Below, in pieces: positions 22,669 to 32,606 of a stretch of 64,000 nt of DNA. Under the pieces are notes generated by a model, which was not told the DNA's origin, did not search any database, and worked only from the letters and a program-made list of their open reading frames with translations. Made by a program: the position numbers and the translations under genes. Every line of letters begins with the position of its first letter. Position 1 is the first letter of the stretch. Origin of the DNA: Variovorax boronicumulans (GTDB lineage: Bacteria > Pseudomonadota > Gammaproteobacteria > Burkholderiales > Burkholderiaceae_C); NCBI RefSeq assembly GCF_007677875.1, contig NZ_VEDO01000002.1:310001-374000 (forward strand). The letters are read 5' to 3'.

Positions 22669-23640
22669 ATGCGGCGACGAATTCTTCTGCAGGCCGGCGG
22701 CGCCATCGTGGCTGCGGCCACAGCCGTGGCTGCGCGGGCGCAGGCCTGGCCGTCCCGGCCGATCCGGCTGGTCGTGCCGTTCCCGGCGGGCGGCGGCACC
22801 GACGCGATGGCGCGCGCACTGGGCGACGCCATGGCCCGGGACACGGGGCAGCCCGTGCTGGTGGACAACCGGGCGGGCGCCGGCACCGTGATCGGCAACG
22901 ACCTGGTGGCCAAGAGCCCGCCCGACGGCCACACGCTGCTGCTCAACACCAGCGCACTGGCCATCGTGCCCAGCCTGTACCCCCGGTTGCCTTACCCGGC
23001 CGACACCGCCTTCGCCGCGGTGATGCTGCTGGGCCGCGCACCGAACGTGGCCGTGGTCCGTGCCGAGAGCCCGCTGGCCTCGGCAGCCGACTTCCTCGCC
23101 AAGGCCCGGGCCCGGCCCGGCGGGCTGGCCTACGGCTCGGCGGGCAATGGCACGTCGACCCACCTGGCCGCCGAGCTGCTCAAGAACTCGGCCGGCATTT
23201 TCGTCACCCATGTGCCCTACCGGGGGGCCACCCCGATGGTCAACGACGTGCTGGCGGGGCAGATCGATCTGGGCTTCGGCACGCTGCCGAGCGTGGCGCC
23301 GTTCCTGGCCACGGGCAAGCTGCGCGCGCTGGCCGTGACCGCGGGCCGGCGCTCACCGCTGCTGCCCGCCGTGCCGACCTTCGCCGAGGCGGGTGTGGCC
23401 GGCTACGAGGCCGATGTCTGGTATGGCCTGTTCGCGCCGGCCGGGCTGCCCGACGCGGTGCTGCAGGCCGTGCACGCCGCCATGCGCCGTTCCAGCGCCA
23501 CGCCCGCCTTCGAGCGGCGCGCCGCGCAGGAAGGCTTGCAGCTCACGCGCGAGGACCCGGCCACCACCGAACGCATCGTGCGGGAGGAGCGCGCCAAGTG
23601 GCTGCGCCTGGTGCAAGCGCAGTCCATCAAGGCGGAATGA
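22669..23640 (+). CDS. Bug-type tripartite tricarboxylate transporter substrate-binding protein
   Basis: A 323-residue TctC/Bug receptor. The N-terminus MRRRILLQAGGAIVAAATAV has a basic start and AxA cleavage region (AARAQA), and may be a Tat or Sec signal. The mature protein opens RPIRLVVPFPAGGGTDAMAR and has HVPYRGATPMVNDVLAGQ. AAGGAGCAACGCC precedes the ATG. It overlaps or abuts the MmgE/PrpD gene, so the two probably act on the same acid. No TctA/TctB is nearby. Confidence 0.92.
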   Translation: MRRRILLQAGGAIVAAATAVAARAQAWPSRPIRLVVPFPAGGGTDAMARALGDAMARDTGQPVLVDNRAGAGTVIGNDLVAKSPPDGHTLLLNTSALAIVPSLYPRLPYPADTAFAAVMLLGRAPNVAVVRAESPLASAADFLAKARARPGGLAYGSAGNGTSTHLAAELLKNSAGIFVTHVPYRGATPMVNDVLAGQIDLGFGTLPSVAPFLATGKLRALAVTAGRRSPLLPAVPTFAEAGVAGYEADVWYGLFAPAGLPDAVLQAVHAAMRRSSATPAFERRAAQEGLQLTREDPATTERIVREERAKWLRLVQAQSIKAE

Positions 23641-23684
23641 CCATGACTTTGTCTGAGCAACGCGAAAAAGGGGTGAGATCCACC

Positions 23685-25022
23685 ATGCACGCCACCGAAG
23701 TCTTCGGCGCCTGGGCCACCACGTTCCAGCGCGAGCGGCTGCACGCCGACGTGCTGCACCACGCCAGGCGCGCCGTGATCGACTGGTATGCCGCGCTGTT
23801 TCCGGGTCTGGGCGCAGACCCGGTGCCGCAGCTGCAGGCCCTGCTGGCAGACGAACTGGGCCAGGGCCGCGCCCGCCGGTTCGACGGTCAGGCCCTGCCG
23901 GCGCGCAGCGCGGCGCTGTTGCACGGCACGGCCGCCCATGCAGCGGAGGTGGACGACAGCTTTCGCGACGCCATGTACCACCCGGGTGCCGCCACCGTGG
24001 CCGCGGCGCTGGCGGCCGCGCAGGCGCGCGGTGCGAGCGGCCTGGACTTCCTGCGCGGCGTGGTGCTGGGCTACGAGGTCTCCACGCGCATCGGCGTGGT
24101 GCTCGGCCGGCCGCACTATCGCCACTGGCACAGCACCGGCACGGTGGGCACTTTCGGCGCGGCGGCCGCGGCGGCAGGCCTGTTCGCGCTGCACGGCGCG
24201 CCGTTCGCGCATGCGCTGGCGACCGCGGCCACCTTCGCCGCGGGCCTGCAACAGGCCTTCCGCACCGACTCGATGTCCAAGCCCCTGCACGCCGGGCGCG
24301 CCGCGGAGGGCGGGCTGCTGGCCGCGCAACTCGCGGCGCAGGGCGTGACGGGCGCGCGCGACGTGCTGGACGGCGAGGCCGGTCTCGGCCGCGCCATGAG
24401 CGACGGACCCGATTGGGCGCAGGTCGGTGCCACGCTGGGCCGCGACTTCCACATCACGCGCCTGACCTTCAAGAACCACATCGGCTGCGGCCACACCTTC
24501 GCGGCCATCGACGCCACGCTGGAACTGGCGCGGCGGCACGGCCTGCGGCCAGACGAAGTGGCGCGCGTGCACGTGGCCACCTACGGGCCGGCGCTGGACA
24601 TCGCCTGCCACACCCAGCCCCAGACCGAGAACGAAGCCCGCTTCAGCCTGCCCTTCGTAGTGGCCACCGCGCTCGTGCACGGCAGCGTGCGCCTGTCCGC
24701 ATACACCCCCGAGCGGCTGGCCGATCCGGCGGTCAGGGACATGCTGGGCCGGGTCAGCGCCACGGTGGACCCGGCCATCGACGCCGGCTTCCCAGGGCGC
24801 CGCGCCGCGCGCGTCGAGATCGAGACGCGCGACGGGCGGCACCTGTCGTGGCTGCAGCCCGACCGCAAGGGCGACCCCGAACTGCCACTGTCCGATGCCG
24901 AGCTGGAGGACAAGCTGCTGGAACTGGCGTCGCCCATCATCGGCGCCGCGCGCGCCCGCGCGTTTCTGGCGGCCATCCACGCGCTGGAGACGGCGCCCGA
25001 TCTGCGCGCGCTGGTCGCCTGA
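23685..25022 (+). CDS. MmgE/PrpD family protein
   Basis: A 445-residue protein of the 2-methylcitrate dehydratase/cis-aconitate decarboxylase family, which dehydrates or decarboxylates tricarboxylic acids. Family features are HHARRAVIDWYAALFPG near the start, GTAAHAAEVDDSF and HPGAATVAAALA around residues 80-110, and FKNHIGCGHTFAAIDATLEL around 260-280. The ATG at 23685 has AAGGGGTGAG in front; in-frame ATGs at 23637 (overlapping the Bug stop as ATGA) and 23643 would add 14-16 residues. Its substrate is likely the acid bound by the upstream Bug receptor. Confidence 0.88.
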   Translation: MHATEVFGAWATTFQRERLHADVLHHARRAVIDWYAALFPGLGADPVPQLQALLADELGQGRARRFDGQALPARSAALLHGTAAHAAEVDDSFRDAMYHPGAATVAAALAAAQARGASGLDFLRGVVLGYEVSTRIGVVLGRPHYRHWHSTGTVGTFGAAAAAAGLFALHGAPFAHALATAATFAAGLQQAFRTDSMSKPLHAGRAAEGGLLAAQLAAQGVTGARDVLDGEAGLGRAMSDGPDWAQVGATLGRDFHITRLTFKNHIGCGHTFAAIDATLELARRHGLRPDEVARVHVATYGPALDIACHTQPQTENEARFSLPFVVATALVHGSVRLSAYTPERLADPAVRDMLGRVSATVDPAIDAGFPGRRAARVEIETRDGRHLSWLQPDRKGDPELPLSDAELEDKLLELASPIIGAARARAFLAAIHALETAPDLRALVA

Positions 25023-25135
25023 ACGCCGGCGTGCGCGGCGCAGTTCAGCGCCCCGCCGCCGGCCGCTGCGCGTGACCGCGGTGCGGCAGGCAGGCCGGCA
25101 TGTGACACCACACCAGGTCGGCACGTGGGCGCCGT

Positions 25136-26038
25136 TCAGGTGGCCGCCACCGCCTGCAGGTGCGCGAGCAGCAGCCGCGCCGAGGGCGACAGTCCCTGCG
25201 CATCGCGAAAGCAGATCGCGAACTGCCGCGTGGCCCAGGCATCGGTGAGCTCCACCACGCGCAGGCCTTCGGCCAGCGTGGACAGCTGCACCACCTCGCG
25301 CGGCACCACGGCGATGCCCAGGCCGGCGCGCACGCAGCGCAGGCTGGCCTCGAAGGTGGAGACCACCGTGCGGTAGTGCAGCGGCCGACCGGCGATGGCC
25401 GCGGCGCGGGCGAGCATGCTGTAAACCGCGGTGGATGCGGGCAGTCCCACATGCTCGTGTCCCAGGCTGTCGGCAAAGGCCAGCCGTGGCCGCTGCGCCG
25501 TGGGGTGCTGCGGGTGCGCCACGAGCACCAGGCGGTCGCTGCGGTAGGGCCGGGTCTGCAGGCCTTCGGTGTCTGCCGCGTCCCAGCAGATGCCCAGTGG
25601 CGCCAGGCCCTCGCGCACGGCGCGCACGATCTGGCTCGAGACCTGCTCCTCCAGGTCCACCCGGATCTCGGCGTGGGCCGGGCCGGCCAGGAAGCTCGCG
25701 ATGTCGTCGGGCAGCTGCTCGGCGATCGACGACATCGAGGCCAGCACGCGCACCTGGCCCTTGATGCCGTGCCGGTAGGCCGCCATGTCGCGCGCCACGC
25801 GGTCGGCACTGGCGAGCATCGCGCGCGCATGCTCCAGCAGGATCTCGCCGGCGGCCGTGGGCACCACGCCGCGGCGGCCGCGTTCGAACAGCGGTGCGTT
25901 GACGGTGCGCTCCAGCTGCGCCAGACGCTTGCTGATGGCCGAGGCGCCGATGTGCTGCTGTTCGCCGGCCCGCGCGATGTTGCGCAACGTGCAGGTGGCG
26001 ACGAACAGGCGCAGCGTGGTGAGGTCGAGGTCGTACAT
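25136..26038 (-). CDS. LysR family transcriptional regulator
   Basis: A 300-residue LysR protein opening MYDLDLTTLRLFVATCTLRN with the recognition helix region GASAISKRLAQLERTVNAPL, then an effector domain with GLGIAVVPREVVQLSTLAEG. It is divergent from the HMG-CoA lyase-like gene at 26142 with about 100 bp between starts and so probably controls that operon. No strong ribosome binding site supports this ATG over in-frame codons slightly upstream, so the N-terminus could be up to about 20 residues longer. Confidence 0.87.
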   Translation of the reverse strand: MYDLDLTTLRLFVATCTLRNIARAGEQQHIGASAISKRLAQLERTVNAPLFERGRRGVVPTAAGEILLEHARAMLASADRVARDMAAYRHGIKGQVRVLASMSSIAEQLPDDIASFLAGPAHAEIRVDLEEQVSSQIVRAVREGLAPLGICWDAADTEGLQTRPYRSDRLVLVAHPQHPTAQRPRLAFADSLGHEHVGLPASTAVYSMLARAAAIAGRPLHYRTVVSTFEASLRCVRAGLGIAVVPREVVQLSTLAEGLRVVELTDAWATRQFAICFRDAQGLSPSARLLLAHLQAVAAT

Positions 26039-26141
26039 CGAGACGTTCCGAAACGGCATGTCAGGCACGAAAGAATAGCGCTTCTCGATTCGCATCGGCA
26101 TGTCTAGAGTGCGGTCCAAGCCTTTACCCGGAGACAAGACC

Positions 26142-27077
26142 GTGACCCAACCCTGCCGCGCCGTGGTGCGTGAAGTCGGCCTGCGCGATGGCCTGCAAAG
26201 CATCTCCACCGTCCTGCCCACGGAGCGCAAGAAGGAATGGATCCGCGACGCGCACGCGGCCGGCCAGCGCGAGATCGAGGTTGGCTCCTTCGTGCCCGCG
26301 CGCCTGCTGCCGCAGCTGGCCGACACAGCCGAGCTCGTGGCCTATGCGAAGACGCTGCCCGGCCTCGTGGTCTCGGTGCTGGTGCCCAACCTGCGCGGCG
26401 CCGAGGATGCCATTGCCGCCCAGGCCGACCTGATGCTGGTGCCGCTGTCGGCCAGCCACGCGCACAGCCTGGCCAACCTGCGCAAGACGCCCGACGCCGT
26501 GGTGGCCGAGGTGGCGAAGATGCGCGCCGCGCGCGATGCCGCAGGCGCCAGGACGCTGATCGAGGGCGGCATCGGCACGGCCTTCGGCTGCACGATCCAG
26601 GGCCACGTCGCGCCGGCCGAGGTGCTGCGCTGCATGCAGGCGCTGCTGGACGCCGGCGCCGACCGCGTCAGCATCGCCGACACCGTGGGCTATGCCAACC
26701 CGGGCGCCGTGTCCCGTTTGTTCGAGCAGGCCCGTGCCATCGCCGGCGAGCGCCTGTGCTGCGGCCATTTCCACGACACGCGCGGCCTGGCGCTGGCCAA
26801 CGTCTATGCCGCGCTGCAGACCGGCGTGGACCGCTTCGACGCCACGCTGGCCGGCATCGGTGGCTGCCCGCACGCCCCCGGTGCCAGCGGCAACGCGGCC
26901 AGCGAAGACCTGGCCTTCATGCTGGAGGACATGGGCATCGCCACCGGCATCGACCTGCACAAGCTGCTCGCGCTGCGCCACCAGGTCGCGGCCTGGCTGA
27001 AGGGCGAGGTGCTGCACGGCACGCTGTGGCGCGCTGGCCTGCCCAGGACCTTCGACGACGCCCGCATCGCCGCCTGA
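26142..27077 (+). CDS. hydroxymethylglutaryl-CoA lyase family protein
   Basis: A 311-residue HMGL-like TIM-barrel lyase, which cleaves a 3-hydroxy-3-methylglutaryl-CoA-type thioester. The active-site arginine and aspartate are in VREVGLRDGLQSI at the N-terminus. FHDTRGLALANVYAAL (metal-binding HxH-type region) lies near residue 205, and the GGCPHAPGASGNAASEDLAF loop near 235 carries the catalytic cysteine. The GTG at 26142 has CGGAGA nine bases upstream and is preferred over the upstream ATG at 26100. It sits ahead of a CaiB/BaiF CoA-transferase and a Bug receptor, a common Burkholderiales trio (for example itaconate/citramalate-type degradation). Confidence 0.9.
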   Translation: MTQPCRAVVREVGLRDGLQSISTVLPTERKKEWIRDAHAAGQREIEVGSFVPARLLPQLADTAELVAYAKTLPGLVVSVLVPNLRGAEDAIAAQADLMLVPLSASHAHSLANLRKTPDAVVAEVAKMRAARDAAGARTLIEGGIGTAFGCTIQGHVAPAEVLRCMQALLDAGADRVSIADTVGYANPGAVSRLFEQARAIAGERLCCGHFHDTRGLALANVYAALQTGVDRFDATLAGIGGCPHAPGASGNAASEDLAFMLEDMGIATGIDLHKLLALRHQVAAWLKGEVLHGTLWRAGLPRTFDDARIAA

Positions 27078-27096
27078 AACCCACGGAGTCCCCCAC

Positions 27097-28248
27097 ATGG
27101 AACACACTGCGCCACTGCCCTTGTCCGGCGTCCGCGTCCTCGAATTCACCCACATGGTCATGGGCCCGACCTGCGGCATGGTCCTGGCGGACCTGGGCGC
27201 CGAGGTCATCAAGGTCGAGCCGCCCGGCGGCGACAGGACGCGCAGGCTGCCCGGCCTGGGCATCGGCTTCTTCCGCAGCTTCAACCGCAACAAGAAGAGC
27301 ATCGTGCTGGACATCACGAGCGAGGAGGGCCGTGCCACGGCGGCCGAACTCGCCGGCCAGTGCGATGTGGTGCTGGAGAACTTCCGCCCCGGCCTCATGG
27401 AGCAGCTGGGTCTGGACCACGCCACGCTGTCCGCGCGCTTTCCCCGGCTCATCTACGTCACGCACAAGGGCTTTTTGCCCGGCCCCTACGAGAAGCGCCT
27501 GGCGCTCGACGAGGTGGTGCAGATGATGGGCGGGCTCTCCTACATGACCGGCCCGGCCGGCCGGCCGCTGCGCGCGGGTACCAGCGTGAACGACATCATG
27601 GGCGGCATGTTCGGCGCGATCGGCGTGCTGGCTGCGCTGCGCGAGCGCGAGCGCACCGGCCGTGGCCAGGAGGTGCAGAGCGCGCTGTTCGAGAACTGCG
27701 TGTTCCTGTCGTCCCAGCACATGCAGCAGTACCTCATGACGGGCGAGCCGCCGCCGCCCATGCCCTCGCGGGTGTCGGCCTGGAGCGTGTACGACGTGTT
27801 CACGCTGGCCGGTGGCGCGCAGCTTTTCATCGGGGCCGTCAGCGACAAGCAGTTCGCCACGCTGTGCCAGGTGCTGGGCCGCGAAGAACTGCTGCAGGTG
27901 CCGGATTTCCGGGACAACGCCGCACGCGTGGCGGTGCGGCCGCAGCTGCTGGCCGTGCTGGGCGAGATCCTGGCGCAGCACCGGGTCGAGGACCTCGCGC
28001 CGCGGCTCGAGGCCGCCGGCATTCCCTACGCGCCCATCGTGCGGCCCGAGCAGCTCTGCGACGATCCGCACCTCAAGGCAAGCGGCGGCCTGGTGCCCAT
28101 GGCCACCGACGACGGCGGCTCGACCGAGGTGGTGCTGCTGCCGCTCACGCTCGGCGGGCGCCGCCCCGGCGTGCGCATGCCGCTGCCCAAGGTGGGCGAG
28201 CACACCGAAGAAATCCTGGGCGCGCTGCGGCAGGCCGCCGCCCACTGA
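27097..28248 (+). CDS. CaiB/BaiF family CoA-transferase
   Basis: A 383-residue class III CoA-transferase, moving CoA between organic acids. The start LSGVRVLEFTHMVMGPTCGM and ADLGAEVIKVEPPGGDRTR are family hallmarks, and the catalytic aspartate is in KRLALDEVVQMMGGLSYMTG near residue 134-140, with NDIMGGMFGAIGVLAALRER after it. It lies 20 bases downstream of the lyase gene, so activation by CoA transfer followed by lyase cleavage is the likely order of reactions. Confidence 0.92.
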   Translation: MEHTAPLPLSGVRVLEFTHMVMGPTCGMVLADLGAEVIKVEPPGGDRTRRLPGLGIGFFRSFNRNKKSIVLDITSEEGRATAAELAGQCDVVLENFRPGLMEQLGLDHATLSARFPRLIYVTHKGFLPGPYEKRLALDEVVQMMGGLSYMTGPAGRPLRAGTSVNDIMGGMFGAIGVLAALRERERTGRGQEVQSALFENCVFLSSQHMQQYLMTGEPPPPMPSRVSAWSVYDVFTLAGGAQLFIGAVSDKQFATLCQVLGREELLQVPDFRDNAARVAVRPQLLAVLGEILAQHRVEDLAPRLEAAGIPYAPIVRPEQLCDDPHLKASGGLVPMATDDGGSTEVVLLPLTLGGRRPGVRMPLPKVGEHTEEILGALRQAAAH

Positions 28249-28273
28249 AACAATCCACCCACGGAGACAAACG

Positions 28274-29242
28274 ATGCACCATCCGACCTCCATCCGCCGC
28301 CGGGGCCTGCTGGCCGCCGTCGCCGCAATGGCCCTGCCGGCCTTCGCCCAGGGCGACAAGCCCGTGCGGCTGGTCCTGCCCATCAGCGCCGGCTCGGGCG
28401 TGGACGTGATCGCCCGCGCGGCCTCCGTGGCCGTGGGCAAGGCACTGGGCGCGCCGCTGGTGGTGGAGAACCTGCCGGGCGCGGGCGGCATCACGGGCGC
28501 CGCGGTGGTGGCCAAGGCCGCGCCAGACGGCCTCACGCTGGGGCTGGTCTCCAACAACCATGTGATCAACCCGGCGGTCTACAAGAAGATGCCGTTCGAT
28601 GCGATCGCCGACTTCACGCCCATCAGCGTGATCGGCGCCACGCCGCTCGTGCTGGTGGCCGGCAAGGGCGTGGCCGCCAGCAACGTCAAGGAGCTCGTGG
28701 CGCTGGCCAAGGCCCAGCCCGACGCGCTGAACTACGCCTCCTCGGGCAACGGCACCATCATCCACCTGGCCGGCGAGATGTTCGTCGAGCAGGCCGGACT
28801 GCGCGTGCGCCATGTGCCCTACAAGGGCACGGGCCCCATGGTCAACGACCTGCTGGGCGGCCAGGTGCAGTTCGGCGTGGTCGCGCTGCCGGCCATCCAG
28901 GCGCACATCAAGAGCGGCCTGGTCAAGGCCATCGGCCTGTGCAGCGCGCAGCGCTCGCCGGCTGCGCCCGACATCCCGACCATCGCCGAGCAGGGCCTGC
29001 CGGACTACGACGTGCAAGGCTGGTTCGCCGTGGTCGGCCCGGCCCGGATGCCGGAGGCCGAGGTTCGGCGCGTGCACGATGCCTTCGTGCGGGGCTTTGC
29101 CAGCCCGGAGGTGGTCGAGGCGATGGCCAGGCAGGGCAACCTGATCCGCCCGACCTCGCCCGAGGACGCGGCGAAGTTCTTCCGCAGCGAGGCCGCGCGC
29201 TATGCGGCACTCGCGAGGAAGGCCAACGTGTCGCTCGACTGA
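28274..29242 (+). CDS. Bug-type tripartite tricarboxylate transporter substrate-binding protein
   Basis: A 322-residue TctC/Bug receptor, the third in this window. The signal region is RRRGLLAAVAAMALPAFAQG. The mature part has KPVRLVLPISAGSGVDVIAR, where the usual PGGG is replaced by AGSG, and IHLAGEMFVEQAG then HVPYKGTGPMVNDLLGGQVQ. CGGAGAC precedes the ATG. It closes the lyase/CoA-transferase operon and ends against the convergent DAHP synthase gene. No TctAB membrane partner is seen. Confidence 0.92.
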   Translation: MHHPTSIRRRGLLAAVAAMALPAFAQGDKPVRLVLPISAGSGVDVIARAASVAVGKALGAPLVVENLPGAGGITGAAVVAKAAPDGLTLGLVSNNHVINPAVYKKMPFDAIADFTPISVIGATPLVLVAGKGVAASNVKELVALAKAQPDALNYASSGNGTIIHLAGEMFVEQAGLRVRHVPYKGTGPMVNDLLGGQVQFGVVALPAIQAHIKSGLVKAIGLCSAQRSPAAPDIPTIAEQGLPDYDVQGWFAVVGPARMPEAEVRRVHDAFVRGFASPEVVEAMARQGNLIRPTSPEDAAKFFRSEAARYAALARKANVSLD

Positions 29243-29243
29243 A

Positions 29244-30608
29244 TCAGCGCCTGGCCCGGGCGGCCTTCAGCACGTCGGCGATCTGGAAGGCGAGCTCCAG
29301 GCTTTGCGAGCCGTTCAGGCGCGGGTCGCAGGCAGTGCGGTAGCGGTCGCCCAGGCCGGCGTCGGTCAGGGCCTGGGCGCCGCCGCGGCACTCGGTCACG
29401 TCCTGGCCCGTCATCTCGAAGTGCAGGCCGCCCGCATAGGTGCCCTCCTGCGCGTGCGCCGCGAAGAAACCGCGCATCTCGGTGAGGATGCGCCCGAAGT
29501 CGCGCGTCTTGTAGCCGTTGGAGGCCGTGACCGTGTTGCCGTGCATGGGGTCGCAGCACCACACCGGCGTGCGGCCGGCGCGGCGCATGGCGCGCAGCAG
29601 CGGCGGCAGCCGCTCGGCCACCTTGTCGCTGCCCATGCGGCTGATCAGCACGGTGCGCCCGGGTGTCTGGTCCGGGTCCAGCCGGTCCAGCAGGCGCAGC
29701 ACATCGTCGGCCGCGGCCGCGGGGCCGAGCTTGACGCCGACCGGGTTGTCGATGCCGCGCAGGTATTCGATGTGCGCGCCGTCCAGCTGGCGCGTGCGCT
29801 CGCCCAGCCACAGCATGTGGGCCGAGCCGCCATACCAGCGGCCGCTGCGCGCGTCGTGCCGCGTGAGCGCCTGCTCGTAGTGCAGGTGCAGCGCCTCGTG
29901 CGAGGTGTAGAACTCCACCGCGTGCAGTTGCGGCGTGCGCGCGGCGTCGAAGCCGCAGGCTTCCATGAAGGCCAGCGACTCGGTGATGCGGTCGGCCAGT
30001 TCGGCAAAGCGCTCGCCCTGCGGACTGGTGCGCACGAAGTCGGCCGTCCAGCGGTGCACCTCGTGCAGATCGGCGAATCCGCCCTGGGCCAGCGCGCGCA
30101 GCTGGTTCAGCGTGGTGGTGGAGTGGGCGTAGGCCGTCAGCAGCCGGGCCGGGTCGGGCGCGCGGGCGGCGGCCTCGAAGGCGCTGCCGTTGACGATGTC
30201 GCCGCGGTAGGAGGGCAGGGTGCTCCCGTCCACGGTTTCCGTCTCCGAGGAGCGCGGCTTGGCGAATTGCCCGGCGATGCGCCCGAGCTTGACCACCGGG
30301 CAGGCGGCCGCGTAGGTCAGCACCACCGCCATCTGCAGGATCACGCGGAAGGTGGATTCCACGGCGTCCTGGCCGACCTCGTCGAAGCTCTCGGCGCAGT
30401 CGCCGCCCTGTAGCAGGAAGGCCTCGCCGCGGGCCACGGCCGCGAGCCGCGTGCGCAGCTGCGCGATCTCGCCTGGAAAGATCAGCGCGGGCAAAGTGGC
30501 CAGGCGCTGCTCGGCGGCGCGCAGGGCGCCCTCGTCTGCATAGGCGGGAAGTTGCAGGGCCGGGCGGGCGCGCCAGGAGGAGGGGGTCCAGTTGCCGATG
30601 TCTTGCAT
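29244..30608 (-). CDS. class II 3-deoxy-7-phosphoheptulonate synthase (DAHP synthase)
   Basis: A 454-residue plant/actinobacterial-type (class II, AroAII) DAHP synthase, the first step of the shikimate pathway: phosphoenolpyruvate plus erythrose 4-phosphate. Recognisable segments are [19 protein letters not shown] near residue 67, with the metal-ligand cysteine, [18 protein letters not shown] near 108, [20 protein letters not shown] near 262, and [11 protein letters not shown] near 347. Length fits the class II family. It starts against the divergent SDR gene. Class I enzymes are more common in betaproteobacteria, so this may be one of several isozymes. Confidence 0.93.
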   Translation of the reverse strand: MQDIGNWTPSSWRARPALQLPAYADEGALRAAEQRLATLPALIFPGEIAQLRTRLAAVARGEAFLLQGGDCAESFDEVGQDAVESTFRVILQMAVVLTYAAACPVVKLGRIAGQFAKPRSSETETVDGSTLPSYRGDIVNGSAFEAAARAPDPARLLTAYAHSTTTLNQLRALAQGGFADLHEVHRWTADFVRTSPQGERFAELADRITESLAFMEACGFDAARTPQLHAVEFYTSHEALHLHYEQALTRHDARSGRWYGGSAHMLWLGERTRQLDGAHIEYLRGIDNPVGVKLGPAAAADDVLRLLDRLDPDQTPGRTVLISRMGSDKVAERLPPLLRAMRRAGRTPVWCCDPMHGNTVTASNGYKTRDFGRILTEMRGFFAAHAQEGTYAGGLHFEMTGQDVTECRGGAQALTDAGLGDRYRTACDPRLNGSQSLELAFQIADVLKAARARR

Positions 30609-30700
30609 GCCGCAAGCTTATGCGTTTTGCCGGGCGGGCCCGAGCGACACTGTGCACCCCGCGCGGCACGCGCCGCGCCTCCACCTTCAGGAGCCTCGCC

Positions 30701-31396
30701 ATGGCGAACACCCCCCGCACCATCCTCATCACCGGTGCCGCCGGCCACCTGGGCCGCGCGGTGGCCGCGCGCGCCGGCCTGCACGGCGCACGCCTGCTGC
30801 TGCTGGACCGCGATGCCGGCGCGCTGGAGCGCGCCTACGGCGCAGCGGAAGGCCAGGTCGCCGCCGACCTGCTGGACCGCGCGCAGCTCGCAGCGGCGCT
30901 GGCGCCGCAGCTCGAACGGGTCGGCCGCGTCGACGCGCTGCTGCACATCGCCGGCGGCTTCCGGATGGGCGAGGCGGTGCACGAGACCTCGGCCGGCAGT
31001 TGGGACTTCCTGATGGACCTGAACGCACGCAGCTTCGTGAACGTGGCGGCCGTTCTGGTGCCGCACCTGCTCGCGCATGGCGGCGGTCGCATCGTCACCG
31101 TGGGCGCGGGCGCGGCGCTCAGGGGCGGGGCACAGATGGGCGCCTACGCGGCGTCCAAGAGCGCGCTGATCCGGCTCACGGAATCCATGTCGGCCGAGCT
31201 GCGCCACCAGGGCGTGAACGTCAACTGCGTGCTGCCCTCCATCATCGACACGCCGGACAACCGCAAGGCCATGCCGGACGCCGACGCCACGCAGTGGGTG
31301 CACCCGGACGCGCTGGCCGACGTGATGCTGTTCCTGGTTTCCGATGCCGCGCGCGCGGTGCACGGTGCAGCGGTTCCCGTCAGCGGGTTGGTGTGA
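30701..31396 (+). CDS. SDR family oxidoreductase
   Basis: A 231-residue short-chain dehydrogenase/reductase. The cofactor motif is TILITGAAGHLGRAVAAR (T-G-x3-G-x-G type) and LLHIAGG replaces the NNAG motif. Active-site residues are S and Y in GAYAASKSALIRL (Y-x3-K) around residue 150. CAGGAG precedes the ATG. The substrate is unknown. It lies upstream of the 4-hydroxyphenylpyruvate dioxygenase gene, but the 124-bp gap leaves a shared transcript uncertain. Confidence 0.88.
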   Translation: MANTPRTILITGAAGHLGRAVAARAGLHGARLLLLDRDAGALERAYGAAEGQVAADLLDRAQLAAALAPQLERVGRVDALLHIAGGFRMGEAVHETSAGSWDFLMDLNARSFVNVAAVLVPHLLAHGGGRIVTVGAGAALRGGAQMGAYAASKSALIRLTESMSAELRHQGVNVNCVLPSIIDTPDNRKAMPDADATQWVHPDALADVMLFLVSDAARAVHGAAVPVSGLV

Positions 31397-31520
31397 CCCC
31401 ACGTCCGCGCGATTCCTGCAGACGGCGGCGTGGCTTTGCAAAAGAACGCAGGAATCGTGCGCAGCATTTGCCTAGCATCGAGGTTTCTGTAGCCCGACCC
31501 CACTTCACCGGAGAAAAGAC

Positions 31521-32606
31521 ATGGCCGACCTGTTCGACAACCCCATGGGCCTGTGCGGCTTCGAGTTCGTGGAGTTCGCCTCGCCGACGCCGGGCGTTCT
31601 GGAACCGATCTTCGAAAAGATGGGCTTCACGCTGGTGGCGCGCCACCGCTCCAAGAACGTGCTGCTGTACCGGCAGAACGACATCAACTTCATCGTCAAC
31701 AACGAGCCCAAGAGCGAGGCCGGCTACTTCGCCGCCGAGCACGGCCCTTCGGCCTGCGGACTGGCCTTTCGCGTCAAGGACTCGCACAAGGCCTACAACC
31801 GGGCGCTGGAACTGGGCGCCCAGCCCATCGAGATCGGCACCGGGCCCATGGAGCTGCGCCTGCCGGCCATCAAGGGCATCGGCGGCGCGCCGCTGTATCT
31901 GATCGACCGCTTCGAGGATGGCAAGTCCATCTACGACATCGACTTCGAGTTCCTGCCGGGCGTGGACCGCCGGCCCAAGGGCCACGGCTTCCAGGTGGTG
32001 GACCACCTCACGCACAACGTCTACCGCGGCCGCATGGCGCACTGGGCCGACTTCTACAACAAGCTGTTCAATTTCCAGGAGATCCGCTACTTCGACATCA
32101 AGGGCGAGTACACGGGCCTGACCAGCAAGGCCATGACGGCGCCCGACGGCCTGATCCGCATCCCGCTCAACGAGGAAGCCAAGAAGGGCGGCGGCCAGAT
32201 CGAGGAGTTCCTGATGCAGTTCAACGGCGAGGGCATCCAGCACATCGCGCTGCTCACGGACGACCTGCTGGGCGCCATCGACAGCCTGCAGCTGGCCGGC
32301 ATCCCGGTGCTGACCGCGCCGAACGACGTCTACTACCAGAACCTGGAAACGCGCCTGCCCGGACACGGCGAGCCGGTGGCCGAGCTGCAGTCGCGCGGCA
32401 TCCTTCTGGACGGCACGACCGAAGGCGGCCGGCCACGCCTGTTGCTGCAGATCTTCTCCGAGCCGCTGCTGGGCCCGGTGTTCTTCGAGTTCATCCAGCG
32501 CAAGGGCGACTACCGCGAAGGCTTCGGCGAGGGCAACTTCAAGGCGCTGTTCGAGTCGCTCGAGCGCGACCAGATCAACCGCGGCGTGCTCGAGACCGAG
32601 GCCTGA
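31521..32606 (+). CDS. hppD: 4-hydroxyphenylpyruvate dioxygenase
   Basis: A 361-residue Fe(II) dioxygenase converting 4-hydroxyphenylpyruvate to homogentisate in tyrosine degradation. It has two VOC-type domains; the C-terminal one carries the iron ligands H162 (VVDHLTHNV), H241 ([10 protein letters not shown]) and E323 ([11 protein letters not shown]). The C-terminal helix [18 protein letters not shown] is typical. CCGGAGA lies six bases before the ATG. Homogentisate dioxygenase is not in the window, but phenylalanine hydroxylase is, about 8 kb away. Confidence 0.96.
   Translation: MADLFDNPMGLCGFEFVEFASPTPGVLEPIFEKMGFTLVARHRSKNVLLYRQNDINFIVNNEPKSEAGYFAAEHGPSACGLAFRVKDSHKAYNRALELGAQPIEIGTGPMELRLPAIKGIGGAPLYLIDRFEDGKSIYDIDFEFLPGVDRRPKGHGFQVVDHLTHNVYRGRMAHWADFYNKLFNFQEIRYFDIKGEYTGLTSKAMTAPDGLIRIPLNEEAKKGGGQIEEFLMQFNGEGIQHIALLTDDLLGAIDSLQLAGIPVLTAPNDVYYQNLETRLPGHGEPVAELQSRGILLDGTTEGGRPRLLLQIFSEPLLGPVFFEFIQRKGDYREGFGEGNFKALFESLERDQINRGVLETEA

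Noticed and set aside
20215-23211. 998-codon minus-strand open frame
   Set aside because: It is antisense to the enoyl-CoA hydratase, acyl-CoA synthetase and Bug genes, all with clear families. Composition is low-complexity and no motif is seen.
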